The position numbers and the translations under genes are program-made. Below are positions 35,001 through 42,785 of a stretch of 64,000 bases of DNA, in pieces. The stretch's first letter is position 1, and the number at the start of each line of letters is the position of its first letter. This DNA comes from Tethya wilhelma. Taxonomy: Eukaryota; Porifera; Demospongiae; Tethyida; Tethyidae. The notes under the pieces are model-generated. The model saw only the letters and a list, made by a program, of their open reading frames with translations. It was not told where the DNA came from and did no database searches. The DNA lies in assembly GCA_964030475.1 (NCBI GenBank), contig CAXIPT010000002.1, positions 7,291,381-7,355,380 on the forward strand. The letters run 5' to 3'.

Positions 35001-38000
35001 CCAGAGGGGCACTTAAAAAAAAAAGAAAAAAGTTTCGCGGGGTTTAACTTTCGCAGTTTTCGTGGATCACCCTCCATTCGTGAAAGTTTTTATCTGTGAA
35101 ATTTTGTGTAATATATATGTATGGCCTCACACAGCTGATCCATGAATTCAAAGTTAAATCGCAAAAATGTTTGACTCAAGGCATCTGCCTAAGTTTGACA
35201 CCGCAGAACTTTCCTGCTATAATAAAATGTTTAGTTTCATTTTCATGTTTCCAGCCCAGCCCAGTATACCAGCCAGTGATGTCATAGCCTCAACATAGTC
35301 TAGCATGGTAATAGCCTATAGTGGGTGTGGCTCGTGTGGGTGATCACCTAGGGGTACTTGTCATTGGTGTATGTTACCAGCTGAGGTTGTTTCAGTGTAT
35401 TGTCTCCTCTTTCATCAGTATGGCAGGACTGCTCTGTTGTGGGCTTCAAGTAAAGGATACCTTGAAGTGGTCCAGAAGTTAGTGGAAGGTGGAGCTGACC
35501 CCAATATTGCTAATGATGTAAGTGAAGTTCGATCACACAATATTCATACAGTTGGGATTTTAGAGCCAATACATGTAATAATTGTGGCCACAATCTGGTT
35601 TGAGTTTTGCTTGTAGCTAAAAGAATTATCCACCTGATTTTTTTACTAAATTGTAACATTATTGAGTGTGCTCATTCTCCCATTCTTTAGTATCTTTCCC
35701 AGTCAAAAGCTGTATATGTGTCTCATAAGAAAAGTATTTACCATTCCATAGACCACGAGGAATGTACAGCATTGTGTAACATGTTGCCACTGTTCACAGT
35801 ACAGCTAAAGTAGTACCGTATAGCGGGAAATTTCCATGGGGTGCGAATTTTCGTTATTTTCGTGAATAACCCCTGAGTCACGAAATTTTCCCTCCCACGA
35901 AAATTTTTCCGAGGTCGAAGGTCACGATACTAGCCACGCGCACGCTGTCAAAGACTTCAGTTCTCTGTCTCTTACCCGTCTTTTCAAGAAGTTTGCAGTC
36001 TAAATAGCTAGTATCTAGCTAGAATAGTATTCTACATGTATACCAAAGCAGATAAACTGTCACAAGACCTTCAAGCGCTGTAAGTTGGAGATACTTATTG
36101 AGTCACGAAAATTAAAACCACAAATATTTTCTTCTGAAGCACGGTCTAGACTTTTCACGAAAATTTACACCCCCGAAAATTTTCCGCTATACGGTATATG
36201 GTTTCCCAGATTTCACAGGAAAACATAGTACTCAGTGTGTTCTCTCTAGCTATCTCTCTCCTCACGAATATTAAATTTCGGAAAATTAAGTAACTGAGTG
36301 TGGTACATTTTCTCACATCAGGGACACAAGGTAGATTTGGCTTGTGTCAGCAATATTCTTTGTCACCTCAGATCATGCCCACTTTGCAGATGCTATAATG
36401 TTATCATCAGTGACCCATTGCAGTATTGTCAGTTTGTTGAAACTTACCTTGGCAGTGCATATAATGTTATAGGACAAGATGTTGTGTGTCCAGAAATTGC
36501 TCATATTTTACACAAATATTTTTGTAATAACTCACATTTCATACAAGTAGTAAAAATTTCAAAAACTTGATAACCAGTGTAGGAATGGGCAGTGCTGTAA
36601 AAAGTATTGGAACAAGGAATGGTCTCAATTTTGGCACATGACTACTTCATTTTTATTTTGATACCTCAAGTATTGAAATTAATGGTTCGAGAATGTTTAT
36701 CAGCAACTGTTACAGTATCATACTACTGATATCACATTATGGTTCAAATTTCTGCCAATCTTATCACTGGGCTAAACAATGGAATAAAGTATATAGATCG
36801 AGGCAGGCAGGATTAGATTGCAGGCCAAGACATGAGCACAAAAAAATGAAGTAGTCATGTGCCGAAATTGAGACATACACTGTTAAATTTTGGTGTGTTA
36901 AAAAACGAAGTGTGTAGTTTTTGATGACACTTTCCATGTGGAACTAACACACTAAGTGATGTGTGTACTTTTTGGGGACAGTTTACATGTGGCAGTAGCA
37001 CACTTTGTTTAAAGTGTGTAGTTTTACTTTCGCTTTTACACACCAAAATTTAACAGTGTACCTTGTTCCAATACTTTTTACAGAACTGCCATTCTTACAC
37101 TGGTTATTTTTTGAAATTTTTTCTACTTGTTCATTCACTTTTTTCAGCACTACAGTGTGAAGACTATTAGAGACTGGTTAGTCCCCACAAAAAGCTTGAG
37201 ATAGCAGCTACATGTACAATGCTAGAGTAACTAATGCGCATGCGCGTTAATGCCACGTGGATAATGACCTTTGAACTTTACCCACAAGAAGAGTGCTACC
37301 GTGACGTTGAAGTACATGATTTTATATACTAAATTTTAAAGCTTTCTAGTTTTTGTTTAGGCTTATTTGTGATGAAAACGAGTATCAAGGAACCTAGTTC
37401 CCTTGAAAAGGACTTACCTTGTGCTGTCAAAGTTGGCTCAACACTTTCTGGTTCTCTGGAAACCGTGTTCAAGTAAGTCAGTTAGTACGTAAGTTAGGAG
37501 AACAAAAATGGCACTATTGTGGCTTCCCTCTAGCGCTCTCTACGAGTGCCCAGTGAAGTTTCTGTGAGCTTCAGGCCCTGCATGCAGTTGGTAATATGTT
37601 GTGGAGAGTCTTTGAGCAAGTTTGAAGGCTTAACTTTGTTTCATAGATTTTTATAGTGATACATATTTTGTATTGTGTCTATATATGGGACAGTCGGCCC
37701 ATTCCTACTATACGTACTACCGTACGTATGATACACCACGTGGGATGTACTACAGCATTGTGCAGTCTACACTAAGCCCTCGTTTTTACATCACCTACTT
37801 CCGGTTTGCGGTTTTAGTATAGCACAGTACATAAGAACGAAGAGAAATTTGCGACGTTTGACCCATGGTAAGTTTTACTTTCTCAGTTCTCAGACAAAAA
37901 GTTTTTACTGGTTCTAGCTTGGTACTTTGTTTGTTAGAATGTTAAAGAAGATATAAACGCTGTTAAACTCTACCTAGGAGCCAAAACAGTGTCAAAATCA

Positions 38001-41000
38001 GCGTCAATGTATGAGTGATGTTGAGTGGACCTCGAATGTTTGGCTCACTGGGCAAGCTGATGCCAAACGGAGCTGAGCCCTGAGTCTTTGCAGAGAGATC
38101 ATTGTCATACAACTGGTTATATTTGATACATATTGAAGCAAACATCGCCAAAAATAGTATATTTCACCACACATTTTATACACAAAAAACATAGCTCAAA
38201 ACAGAAAAAGTCTACTAAATTATTAGTTTAGCTCTTACTACTATCACTGAAACTATAGGCACTCTTTTACTTTCTTCTGTTGAGTAACTATGGGCCTTGG
38301 AACAGGCCACCTCCCTGGCGGGTTGCTTTCTTTGTCAACTTGAGCTCTTTGGGCAACTTGATGCCAAGCGTCCTTGAGAGTTCATTTCCTGGTCACATGT
38401 TCTGTATTTCCTGCTTGTCAATATAGTAGCAATATCCAGGGACAAGACCTTGCTGGTAGAGCAAAATCCTTGGTCTAATTGTAGCAAATCCTTCAGAAGA
38501 CCAGTCTGGAAAGGCTTGTGACGTCAAAGTTATTGCACGTGGTAACTAGTAGAGTACTTCTTGAACGAGTGTGTAGGTAGGCATGTCTAGTATACGTAAT
38601 AACACGTGTACTGTGGTTACAACATGTGGTTAAACTAATTGCATTCCAAAGTGATGTAAAAACGAGGGCTTAGTGTAGACTGGTGTAACAAATTGTGAAT
38701 CTCATTANTAAGTGATGTGTGTACTTTTTGGGGACAGTTTACATGTGGCAGTAGCACACTTTGTTTAAAGTGTGTAGTTTTACTTTCGCTTTTACACACC
38801 AAAATTTAACAGTGTACCTTGTTCCAATACTTTTTACAGAACTGCCATTCTTACACTGGTTATTTTTTGAAATTTTTTCTACTTGTTCATTCACTTTTTT
38901 CAGCACTACAGTGTGAAGACTATTAGAGACTGGTTAGTCCCCACAAAAAGCTTGAGATAGCAGCTACATGTACAATGCTAGAGTAACTAATGCGCATGCG
39001 CGTTAATGCCACGTGGATAATGACCTTTGAACTTTACCCACAAGAAGAGTGCTACCGTGACGTTGAAGTACATGATTTTATATACTAAATTTTAAAGCTT
39101 TCTAGTTTTTGTTTAGGCTTATTTGTGATGAAAACGAGTATCAAGGAACCTAGTTCCCTTGAAAAGGACTTACCTTGTGCTGTCAAAGTTGGCTCAACAC
39201 TTTCTGGTTCTCTGGAAACCGTGTTCAAGTAAGTCAGTTAGTACGTAAGTTAGGAGAACAAAAATGGCACTATTGTGGCTTCCCTCTAGCGCTCTCTACG
39301 AGTGCCCAGTGAAGTTTCTGTGAGCTTCAGGCCCTGCATGCAGTTGGTAATATGTTGTGGAGAGTCTTTGAGCAAGTTTGAAGGCTTAACTTTGTTTCAT
39401 AGATTTTTATAGTGATACATATTTTGTATTGTGTCTATATATGGGACAGTCGGCCCATTCCTACTATACGTACTACCGTACGTATGATACACCACGTGGG
39501 ATGTACTACAGCATTGTGCAGTCTACACTAAGCCCTCGTTTTTACATCACCTACTTCCGGTTTGCGGTTTTAGTATAGCACAGTACATAAGAACGAAGAG
39601 AAATTTGCGACGTTTGACCCATGGTAAGTTTTACTTTCTCAGTTCTCAGACAAAAAGTTTTTACTGGTTCTAGCTTGGTACTTTGTTTGTTAGAATGTTA
39701 AAGAAGATATAAACGCTGTTAAACTCTACCTAGGAGCCAAAACAGTGTCAAAATCAGCGTCAATGTATGAGTGATGTTGAGTGGACCTCGAATGTTTGGC
39801 TCACTGGGCAAGCTGATGCCAAACGGAGCTGAGCCCTGAGTCTTTGCAGAGAGATCATTGTCATACAACTGGTTATATTTGATACATATTGAAGCAAACA
39901 TCGCCAAAAATAGTATATTTCACCACACATTTTATACACAAAAAACATAGCTCAAAACAGAAAAAGTCTACTAAATTATTAGTTTAGCTCTTACTACTAT
40001 CACTGAAACTATAGGCACTCTTTTACTTTCTTCTGTTGAGTAACTATGGGCCTTGGAACAGGCCACCTCCCTGGCGGGTTGCTTTCTTTGTCAACTTGAG
40101 CTCTTTGGGCAACTTGATGCCAAGCGTCCTTGAGAGTTCATTTCCTGGTCACATGTTCTGTATTTCCTGCTTGTCAATATAGTAGCAATATCCAGGGACA
40201 AGACCTTGCTGGTAGAGCAAAATCCTTGGTCTAATTGTAGCAAATCCTTCAGAAGACCAGTCTGGAAAGGCTTGTGACGTCAAAGTTATTGCACGTGGTA
40301 ACTAGTAGAGTACTTCTTGAACGAGTGTGTAGGTAGGCATGTCTAGTATACGTAATAACACGTGTACTGTGGTTACAACATGTGGTTAAACTAATTGCAT
40401 TCCAAAGTGATGTAAAAACGAGGGCTTAGTGTAGACTGGTGTAACAAATTGTGAATCTCATTATCAACCTCACAAGTAGTAGTAGTAACATGTTTTTTCC
40501 CAAATTTCCCAGACACACATAGTACTCAGAGTGTACTCTCTTCATTGGTTGTTGTCTTGTGTTTCCTCTCAGGATGGTAACACTCCACTTATGGAGGCTA
40601 GTGAGAACAATCACCTCCAAATAGTTCAACTGCTACTGAAGTACCAGGCTGATGTGAATGAAAAGAACAAGGTATGCCAGTATGATAGTTACTGTTTCTG
40701 AGATCAAAGTTCAAAGTCTAAATACCATCACCCTCACCACCAACCTTATAATGGTTTATGTGTAGTGTTGTCAGGTTCAATAGCAGCTAACTAGGAACAA
40801 TGGATAGGGGAGACATAGCATATGAGGGAATTCTATAAAAATTGTGATTTATGTGTTGATTATTGTGGACTCATGCAGTGGCGTATCCAGCATGGTGCTC
40901 AGGGTGCTCGAGCACCCCCCTGGCTCAGAAAATAATGACATCATCGCGCGTAAAAGCAACGTTCAAGACGAGCGCAGTTCAATGAATTATACTAATAAGA

Positions 41001-41480
41001 CTTTAAATTCATTTTCAAGAGTGAAATTTTACATAAGATTGGAGAAAAAGCCGAAAAAACTGCAGAACACGATGCCATCTCCAGTAAGATCGCAAGAATA
41101 ACTATTAATATTTTTTCTCATGTGATGCAAAGTGGGCATGGCTACGCCAAAAGCGCCCGCATTATATCAGTATTGACTCATGCATGTTTGTATTTATAGG
41201 GACTTTCCTTTGATATAAGCTGCAGGGTCAAAGTGCTTCATTAAGTATGATGATGATGACTCAAATCTCACGTGTGTCTCAGTAATAGCCTATAGTGGGT
41301 GTGGCTGGTGTGGGTGATCACCTAGGGGTACTTGTGTATGTTACCAGCTGAGGTTGTTTGTATTGTCTCCTCTCTCACCAGGGTGGCAGCACTGCTCTGT
41401 GGTGGGCTTTACATAAAGGACACCTTGAAGTGGTCCAGACACTATTGGAAGCTGGTGCTGACCTCAATATTGCTGATAAT
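11598..41480 (+). CDS. Gene 2: death domain, unknown domain, long ankyrin array (no 3' end found)
   Basis: Exons: 11598-11824, 13415-13548 (death domain); 14874-14933 (linker); 15051-15799 (unknown domain); 15968-16120, 16233-16331; then A/B repeats at 16787, 17291, 19916, 20422, 21781, 24083, 24552, 26246, 26840, 27767, 28147, 28977, 30596, 31508, 32633, 34013, 35419, 40573 and 41382. Phases chain to an open frame of 3291 bp (1097 residues) with no stop. ATG 11598 is chosen because it opens the death-domain exon, is followed by G, and matches gene 3. The terminal exons seen in gene 1 are absent before gene 3 begins. The death domain would recruit other death-fold proteins and the array would bind a ligand; both are inferred from families. 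Confidence 0.8.
11964..12016. repeat. 26-bp tandem duplication
   Basis: GAAACTATATGAACCTTCTC and the following AGCACC occur twice in a row in gene 2 intron 1. Confidence 0.9.
12184..12879. mobile_element. MITE with TA target duplication
   Basis: Ends are CAGTCATTTTGCCTACG and CGTAGGCGAAATGACTG, inverted repeats of each other, each flanked by TA (12182-12183, 12880-12881). Subterminal CTACCGGAA / TTCCGGTAG also pair. 696 bp in intron 1 of gene 2, no coding capacity; Tc1/mariner-type by the TA. Confidence 0.8.
13415..13548 (+). CDS. Gene 2 death-domain exon 2
   Basis: Phase 2 in, 1 out. REALHLWQEKNGPNATYHNL then IEAFLKAGKSSYADAVCKIL show the second half of a death domain: xxLxxWxxxxGxxATxxxLixAL, with the conserved Trp and Ala-Thr. 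It joins the first exon as a Thr codon. Confidence 0.9.
13584..14021. mobile_element. TA-flanked inverted-repeat element
   Basis: About 80-bp imperfect terminal inverted repeats; both contain GGTCTGGTTTCATGCCTAT on their own strand, with outer ends GTCTCGTGAA / TTCGCAAGAC flanked by TA. No ORF. Confidence 0.7.
14031..14079. repeat. (GT)n microsatellite
   Basis: About 24 GT units with one GA interruption, wedged between two inverted-repeat elements. Confidence 0.95.
14085..14727. mobile_element. TA-flanked inverted-repeat element
   Basis: Ends GCCTGCAATAAAAAGTTCCC and GGAAACTTTTTATTGCGGGC pair; TA lies on both sides (14083-14084, 14728-14729). With the two elements upstream it makes three such insertions in introns 1-2 of gene 2. 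Confidence 0.8.
14874..14933 (+). CDS. Gene 2 linker exon
   Basis: TGTACAG acceptor, GTAGGG donor, phase 1-1. Encodes AVSPAPPTTLEPQPIVVRDK, a Pro-rich hinge between the death domain and the unknown domain; 85-90% identical to the gene 1 exon. Confidence 0.85.
15051..15799 (+). CDS. Gene 2 unknown-domain exon
   Basis: The 749-bp exon encodes about 250 residues homologous to 892-1640 and 49755-50506. The central and later segments (LWSYTNHSPVESVAEEYL; LEIPFTNETLEYVNKLWKSL; RVVDGSLVITWGVPPHQA) are almost identical in all three, while residues about 25-70 and the last 40 diverge. If the following intron were retained, the frame would continue into a strongly hydrophobic stretch. Confidence 0.85.
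15968..16120 (+). CDS. Gene 2 atypical first ankyrin exon
   Basis: Fifty-one residues, MCLLEEKIMEGDAEEVERLL to FPVDGRDK, phase 0-0; GTGAGA donor. Counterpart of 1765-1917. Confidence 0.8.
16233..16331 (+). CDS. Gene 2 second ankyrin exon
   Basis: DGRTLLMLVGSMGRTDVVEL then LLENGADVNASDE; 99 bp, phase 0-0, GTGAGT donor. Confidence 0.85.
16553..16578 (+). pseudogene. Truncated type A ankyrin exon
   Basis: A CTCAG acceptor and the first eight codons of a type A repeat (GATGGTGACACTCCACTTAT) fuse abruptly to intron sequence (TTACACAATC...) that normally lies about 200 bp upstream of an A exon. A complete A exon follows at 16787. This is the scar of an unequal exchange or deletion. Confidence 0.85.
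16787..16885 (+). CDS. Ankyrin exon, type A (gene 2)
   Basis: DGD at 1-3, IE at 7-8, AY at 11-12, ends RNK. Core intact; GTATGT donor. Confidence 0.85.
17291..17389 (+). CDS. Ankyrin exon, type B (gene 2)
   Basis: DDE at 1-3, WW at 7-8, LR at 11-12, ends ITDI; GTAAGT donor. Confidence 0.85.
17558..18891. mobile_element. Insertion with internal palindromes
   Basis: This 1334-bp block interrupts the B-to-A intron consensus and is flanked by CATATACTTC on both sides (17548-17557, 18892-18901). It contains at least three strong foldbacks: about 18305-18365 (GGTGATAACCACACC), 18455-18505 (GGGGAAAACCGAGGG) and 18760-18885 (AACATGCCTACT...AGTAGGCATGTT). No convincing ORF; class unknown. Confidence 0.6.
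19916..20014 (+). CDS. Ankyrin exon, type A (gene 2)
   Basis: DGD, IE, EN, RNK: the array consensus for type A. The exon and 230 bp of the following intron are nearly identical to those at 16787. Confidence 0.85.
20422..20520 (+). CDS. Ankyrin exon, type B (gene 2)
   Basis: DGR, WM, SE; ALS replaces the usual AS at 9-10 region and EAGADPNITDN carries Gly-to-Ala in the loop. In frame, GTAAGT donor. Confidence 0.85.
21004..21308. mobile_element. CAGTGGCGGA-type DNA transposon remnant
   Basis: Ends CAGTGGCGGA and TCCGCCACTG are perfect inverted repeats; CCCTT stands on both sides. It splits the right arm of an intronic stem-loop that is uninterrupted elsewhere (e.g. 25032-25184). Ends like this are common in hAT-type MITEs, but the visible duplication is only 5 bp. 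Confidence 0.75.
21781..21870 (+). CDS. Ankyrin exon, type A, shortened (gene 2)
   Basis: Ninety bp in frame. GGW, MM, then ASDLQVVQ: three residues around positions 11-14 are deleted, so the helix 1-helix 2 turn is shortened. Ends RNW. Confidence 0.8.
22672..23014 (-). mobile_element. Helitron-like element, 5' part
   Basis: Minus-strand 5' end TCATACGTACGG at 23014, next to the host sequence TATGAGAGATGC. It matches 37400-37731 but stops after about 340 bp. Confidence 0.65.
23015..23548. repeat. Foldback element with about 105-bp arms
   Basis: TATGAGAGATGCAAAGAAAA at 23015 onward is repeated inverted at 23440-23548, including GAACCAGGAAGGTCAGACGC / GCGTCTGACCGTCCTGGTTC. The interior is AT-rich with no ORF. 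Confidence 0.75.
23549..23705 (+). repeat. Repeat carrying CRE and YY1-like motifs
   Basis: It contains AAGATGGCGG (YY1-type core) and GTGACGTCAC (CRE). The same sequence is present inverted at 42613-42785. Confidence 0.6.
24083..24181 (+). CDS. Ankyrin exon, type A (gene 2)
   Basis: DGD, IK, DN, ends RGK; AN replaces AD in the QADVN motif. It follows another A exon directly: the type B exon expected between 21870 and 24083 has been lost with the insertions there. Confidence 0.85.
24552..24650 (+). CDS. Ankyrin exon, type B (gene 2)
   Basis: YGR, RE, EK; EVAKTLLEGGADPNIADY. GTAAGT donor. Confidence 0.85.
25200..25810. mobile_element. piggyBac-like non-autonomous element
   Basis: The 611-bp insertion starts CCCGGATTATTT and ends CCCTAAAGGG, with TTAA on both sides (25196-25199, 25811-25814). 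Uninterrupted copies of the site (CTTGTTTAAGTTTTGATGG) occur at 3460, 19250 and elsewhere, which shows the TTAA was duplicated. Confidence 0.75.
26246..26344 (+). CDS. Ankyrin exon, type A (gene 2)
   Basis: GGW, KM, EK, ends RNV; QANVN variant of the core. In frame. Confidence 0.85.
26840..26938 (+). CDS. Ankyrin exon, type B (gene 2)
   Basis: DGW, WV, RG, ends IASD. The intron that follows is of the class also found after 4393, 30596 and 35419. Confidence 0.85.
27767..27865 (+). CDS. Ankyrin exon, type A with altered donor (gene 2)
   Basis: DGN, MR, EN, ends RDK. The donor reads GTTTGC: compared with the intron at 5338 (GTATGTAATTGAGTTTGCAG), about 12 bases have been removed right after the GT. 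Splicing may be weak; skipping would keep the frame. Confidence 0.75.
28147..28245 (+). CDS. Ankyrin exon, type B, AGL subtype (gene 2)
   Basis: AGL, MK, RG; EGGPDPNIADD with Ala-to-Pro in the loop. Preceding intron as before 5629. Confidence 0.85.
28977..29075 (+). CDS. Ankyrin exon, type A (gene 2)
   Basis: YGK, IV, VN, ends RDK. GTATGT donor. Confidence 0.85.
29302..30290 (+). mobile_element. Helitron-like element, complete
   Basis: Starts TCATACGTACGGTAGTACG and ends TTTACTACTTG. Left flank GTGTAATA and right flank TATATGTATGG rejoin to the exact empty site present at 35107, so insertion was between A and T without duplication. The last 370 bp form a large inverted repeat (CAAGTAGTAAAAATTT ... 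AAATTTTTACTACTTG). It includes a (TTCC)n tract (29533-29578). No helicase or Rep ORF. Confidence 0.75.
30596..30691 (+). CDS. Ankyrin exon, type B, one codon short (gene 2)
   Basis: 96 bp in frame: SGR then ALWASSRG, missing one residue of helix 1; EVVQKLVEGGADPNIVDD shares QKLVEGG with 35419. Confidence 0.8.
31508..31606 (+). CDS. Ankyrin exon, type A (gene 2)
   Basis: DGN, IV, GN; VVHLLLKY with Gln-to-His. The following intron carries a (GT)n tract at 31721-31743 and an insertion up to about 32300. Confidence 0.85.
32633..32731 (+). CDS. Ankyrin exon, type B (gene 2)
   Basis: SGW, MC, SE; EGGAGPNIADN with Asp-to-Gly in the loop. GTAAGT donor. Confidence 0.85.
32797..33717. mobile_element. 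Mutator-like non-autonomous element with 9-bp target duplication
   Basis: The 921-bp element has about 100-bp terminal inverted repeats beginning TAGCTTCGTTCCCAGGCTCC. CCATAGACC flanks it on both sides (32788-32796, 33718-33726), and the empty site (CCATAGACCAATGAATG) is seen in most other units. A 9-bp duplication with long inverted repeats is typical of Mutator-like elements. No transposase ORF. Confidence 0.8.
34013..34111 (+). CDS. Ankyrin exon, type A (gene 2)
   Basis: YGD, IV, EN, ends RDM; HLPVVQ with Gln-to-Pro at the start of helix 2. In frame. Confidence 0.85.
34187..34342. repeat. Perfect 72-bp inverted repeat next to an N
   Basis: Arms 34187-34258 and 34271-34342 are exact complements around a 12-base loop, starting one base after the N at 34186. 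Either a young foldback transposon or a palindromic artefact at a contig end. Confidence 0.85.
34742..35032 (+). mobile_element. tRNA-derived SINE
   Basis: Box A (TGGCCTGGTGG, 34743-34753) and box B (GGTTCGAGTCC, 34795-34805) of a pol III promoter, a central region with GGGATGTAAAGCCGTCGGTC, and an A-rich tail (about 35010-35032). It sits inside another intronic repeat between GGTAAAG and TTTCGCGGGG. Confidence 0.85.
35419..35517 (+). CDS. Ankyrin exon, type B (gene 2)
   Basis: YGR, LW, SK; GYLEVVQKLVEGGADPNIAND. GTAAGT donor. Confidence 0.85.
35816..36194. mobile_element. TA-flanked MITE with resolved empty site
   Basis: Ends CCGTATAGCGG and CCGCTATACGG, TA on both sides. The uninterrupted site AAGTAGTATATGGTTTCCC is present at 4777 and 30987, confirming a 2-bp TA duplication. 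379 bp, no ORF. Confidence 0.85.
36544..37731 (-). mobile_element. Helitron-like element with a nested MITE
   Basis: The minus-strand copy runs from TCATACGTACGG (37731) to CTACTTG (36544). Flanks CATTTCATA and TACACCAC rejoin to the empty site at 5089 and 27600 with no duplication. A MITE is nested at 36879-37058. Confidence 0.75.
36879..37058. mobile_element. 180-bp MITE nested in the Helitron-like element
   Basis: Terminal inverted repeats CACTGTTAAATTTTGGTGTG / CACACCAAAATTTAACAGTG, flanked by TA. It interrupts the GAGACA...CCTTGTTCC part that is continuous in the copy at 57310. Confidence 0.85.
36953..38707. repeat. First copy of an exact 1755-bp duplication ending at an N
   Basis: Identical by eye to 38709-40463. 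The first copy ends at the base before the N (38708) and the second starts at the base after it, the pattern of two overlapping contigs left unmerged. Both lie in a gene 2 intron, so no exon is doubled. Confidence 0.9.
38709..40463. repeat. Second copy of the 1755-bp duplication
   Basis: Partner of 36953-38707, offset 1756. It contains the end of a Helitron-like copy and then about 900 bp (37760-38680 in the first copy) of unrecognised inserted sequence bounded by ACTAAGCCCTCGTTTTTACA and its inverted copy GTAAAAACGAGGGCTTAGTG. Confidence 0.9.
40573..40671 (+). CDS. Ankyrin exon, type A (gene 2)
   Basis: DGN, ME, EN, ends DVNEKNK instead of NARNK; LQIVQ variant. GTATGC donor. Confidence 0.85.
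40876..41174. mobile_element. hAT-like remnant with 8-bp target duplication
   Basis: Starts CAGTGGCGTATCCAG and is flanked by GACTCATG on both sides (40868-40875, 41175-41182); the empty site GGACTCATGCATGTTTG is seen at 2639 and 16030-type introns. The right end is degenerate (GGCTACGCC). Confidence 0.7.
41382..41480 (+). CDS. Ankyrin exon, type B, last in gene 2
   Basis: GGS, WW, HK; EAGADLNIADN. Followed by a normal GTAAGT, so the gene should continue, but no further exon is found before the gene 3 start. Confidence 0.8.
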
Positions 41481-41598
41481 GTAAGTGTGTTACATCAAAA
41501 GTTAGCTGAATGTCTCATAATACTATAGCATGACCATTCCATAGACCAATGAATGTATGTACTATACAGCATTGTGTGACAAGTTATGAATATCATTA

Positions 41599-42160
41599 CT
41601 AGTTAGATGGAAACATCGTTGGGCGAGCCTGAGCGAAGGATCTTCATTCACAGGACCATGCTATCACAAGACGGTAGCATGATTCTAGCCTATATGAGTA
41701 CAACTCGAGGCCATGGACAAGCGGGCTAGCTGCCCATTCACCTGGGAAGGAGGCTGTGTCAGTGAAGAAACAAGCTAGGCTTAGCTGAATGTGAGTGGCA
41801 GTACTGTTAGGCTTAGCTGACTGTGAGTGGCAGTACTGGGCTGAGCTGACTGTGAGTGGCAGACTGCCATTACTGTCAGAGAAAAACTAACTTGAAGGTC
41901 TTTTCAGAGTCGATCTGTGCATGTCCAGCTTTAGTTTTTTAAGCTGGGAACGAGGCTAGTCCTGCTTTAGCCATAGATAATGTTCTTCGATTTTGCGTGC
42001 GCGCGTGTAAATAGAAATACCGTAAATAAATCTGAGGCCAGGATGTTTAATTTTTTTAACTTTTCGCGTAATTTGAGCATAGCTATTCCGGTTTGGTCAA
42101 CGCCGTTACAGTTGCCTCAATGTTTCACCGTTCCAATGGGGCTCGCTCAGGCTCGCCCCA
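41599..42160. mobile_element. Insertion with GGGCGAGCCTGAGCGA inverted ends
   Basis: The block interrupts ATCATTATCAACCACTC. Near its ends are GGGCGAGCCTGAGCGA and TCGCTCAGGCTCGCCCC. A triplicated unit of about 30 bp (GACTGTGAGTGGCAGTACTG) lies at 41776-41863. Similar ends occur at 34650 and 63525. Confidence 0.55.
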
Positions 42161-42612
42161 ATCAACCACTCGGAAGTTGCAATTGTAGTAACATGTGGTT
42201 TCCCAGAATTATCAAACAGTACTTTATGTCTTCCATACAACACAATAATTTGGCTGATTTTTATATACTGGTGGATTGGTGGTTTTGGTGTATACTGCCA
42301 ATATTAAATCCTCCAATCCCCAATCCCAAATATTGCTGATGATGTAAGTGTTGAAGTTCACACAACATTTGTGCGGTTTAGTTTTTAGGTTTGTTGTATG
42401 TGTAATAATTGTCAGAGGAGGTACGGCACTAGTGCTCCTTTGCTGAGCTGGCAAATCTTGTAAATTACATTCCAATCATGTGATTGCAATACTTCACTAT
42501 GAGAGTTGATCACTTGTACCCCCTTGCCAGCTCAGCAAAGGCACAATCGTGTCGAACCTCCTCTGAGTCCATCTTGTTTAAGTTTTGATGGTATAGAAGA
42601 AAATAATTCAGC

Positions 42613-42785
42613 CAATAGTCCTTTTCATGTAAAGCAAAAGAATTTCGCTGGCCCGTTAATGAAGCGTGACGTCACGGCTGGGGTACATTCATCCGCCATC
42701 TTGGGGTACTTTTGTATGAAAGTCAATGGGGAAATGTGCAAAACTGAGCGCTGCGTATTTCCGCGTGCATACCGTATATTCTAAA
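42613..42785 (-). repeat. CRE/YY1-motif repeat, inverted copy
   Basis: Matches the complement of 23549-23705, including GTGACGTCAC and CCGCCATCTTGGGG. Interrupted at its end (TTCTAAA) by the next Helitron-like fragment. Confidence 0.7.

Noticed and set aside
38709..40463. Recent biological tandem duplication
   Set aside because: Exact identity and a junction exactly at an N favour an assembly overlap.
16787..41480. CRISPR-like regular repeats
   Set aside because: The recurring 99-bp units are exons with GT-AG boundaries, separated by kilobases; the genome is eukaryotic.
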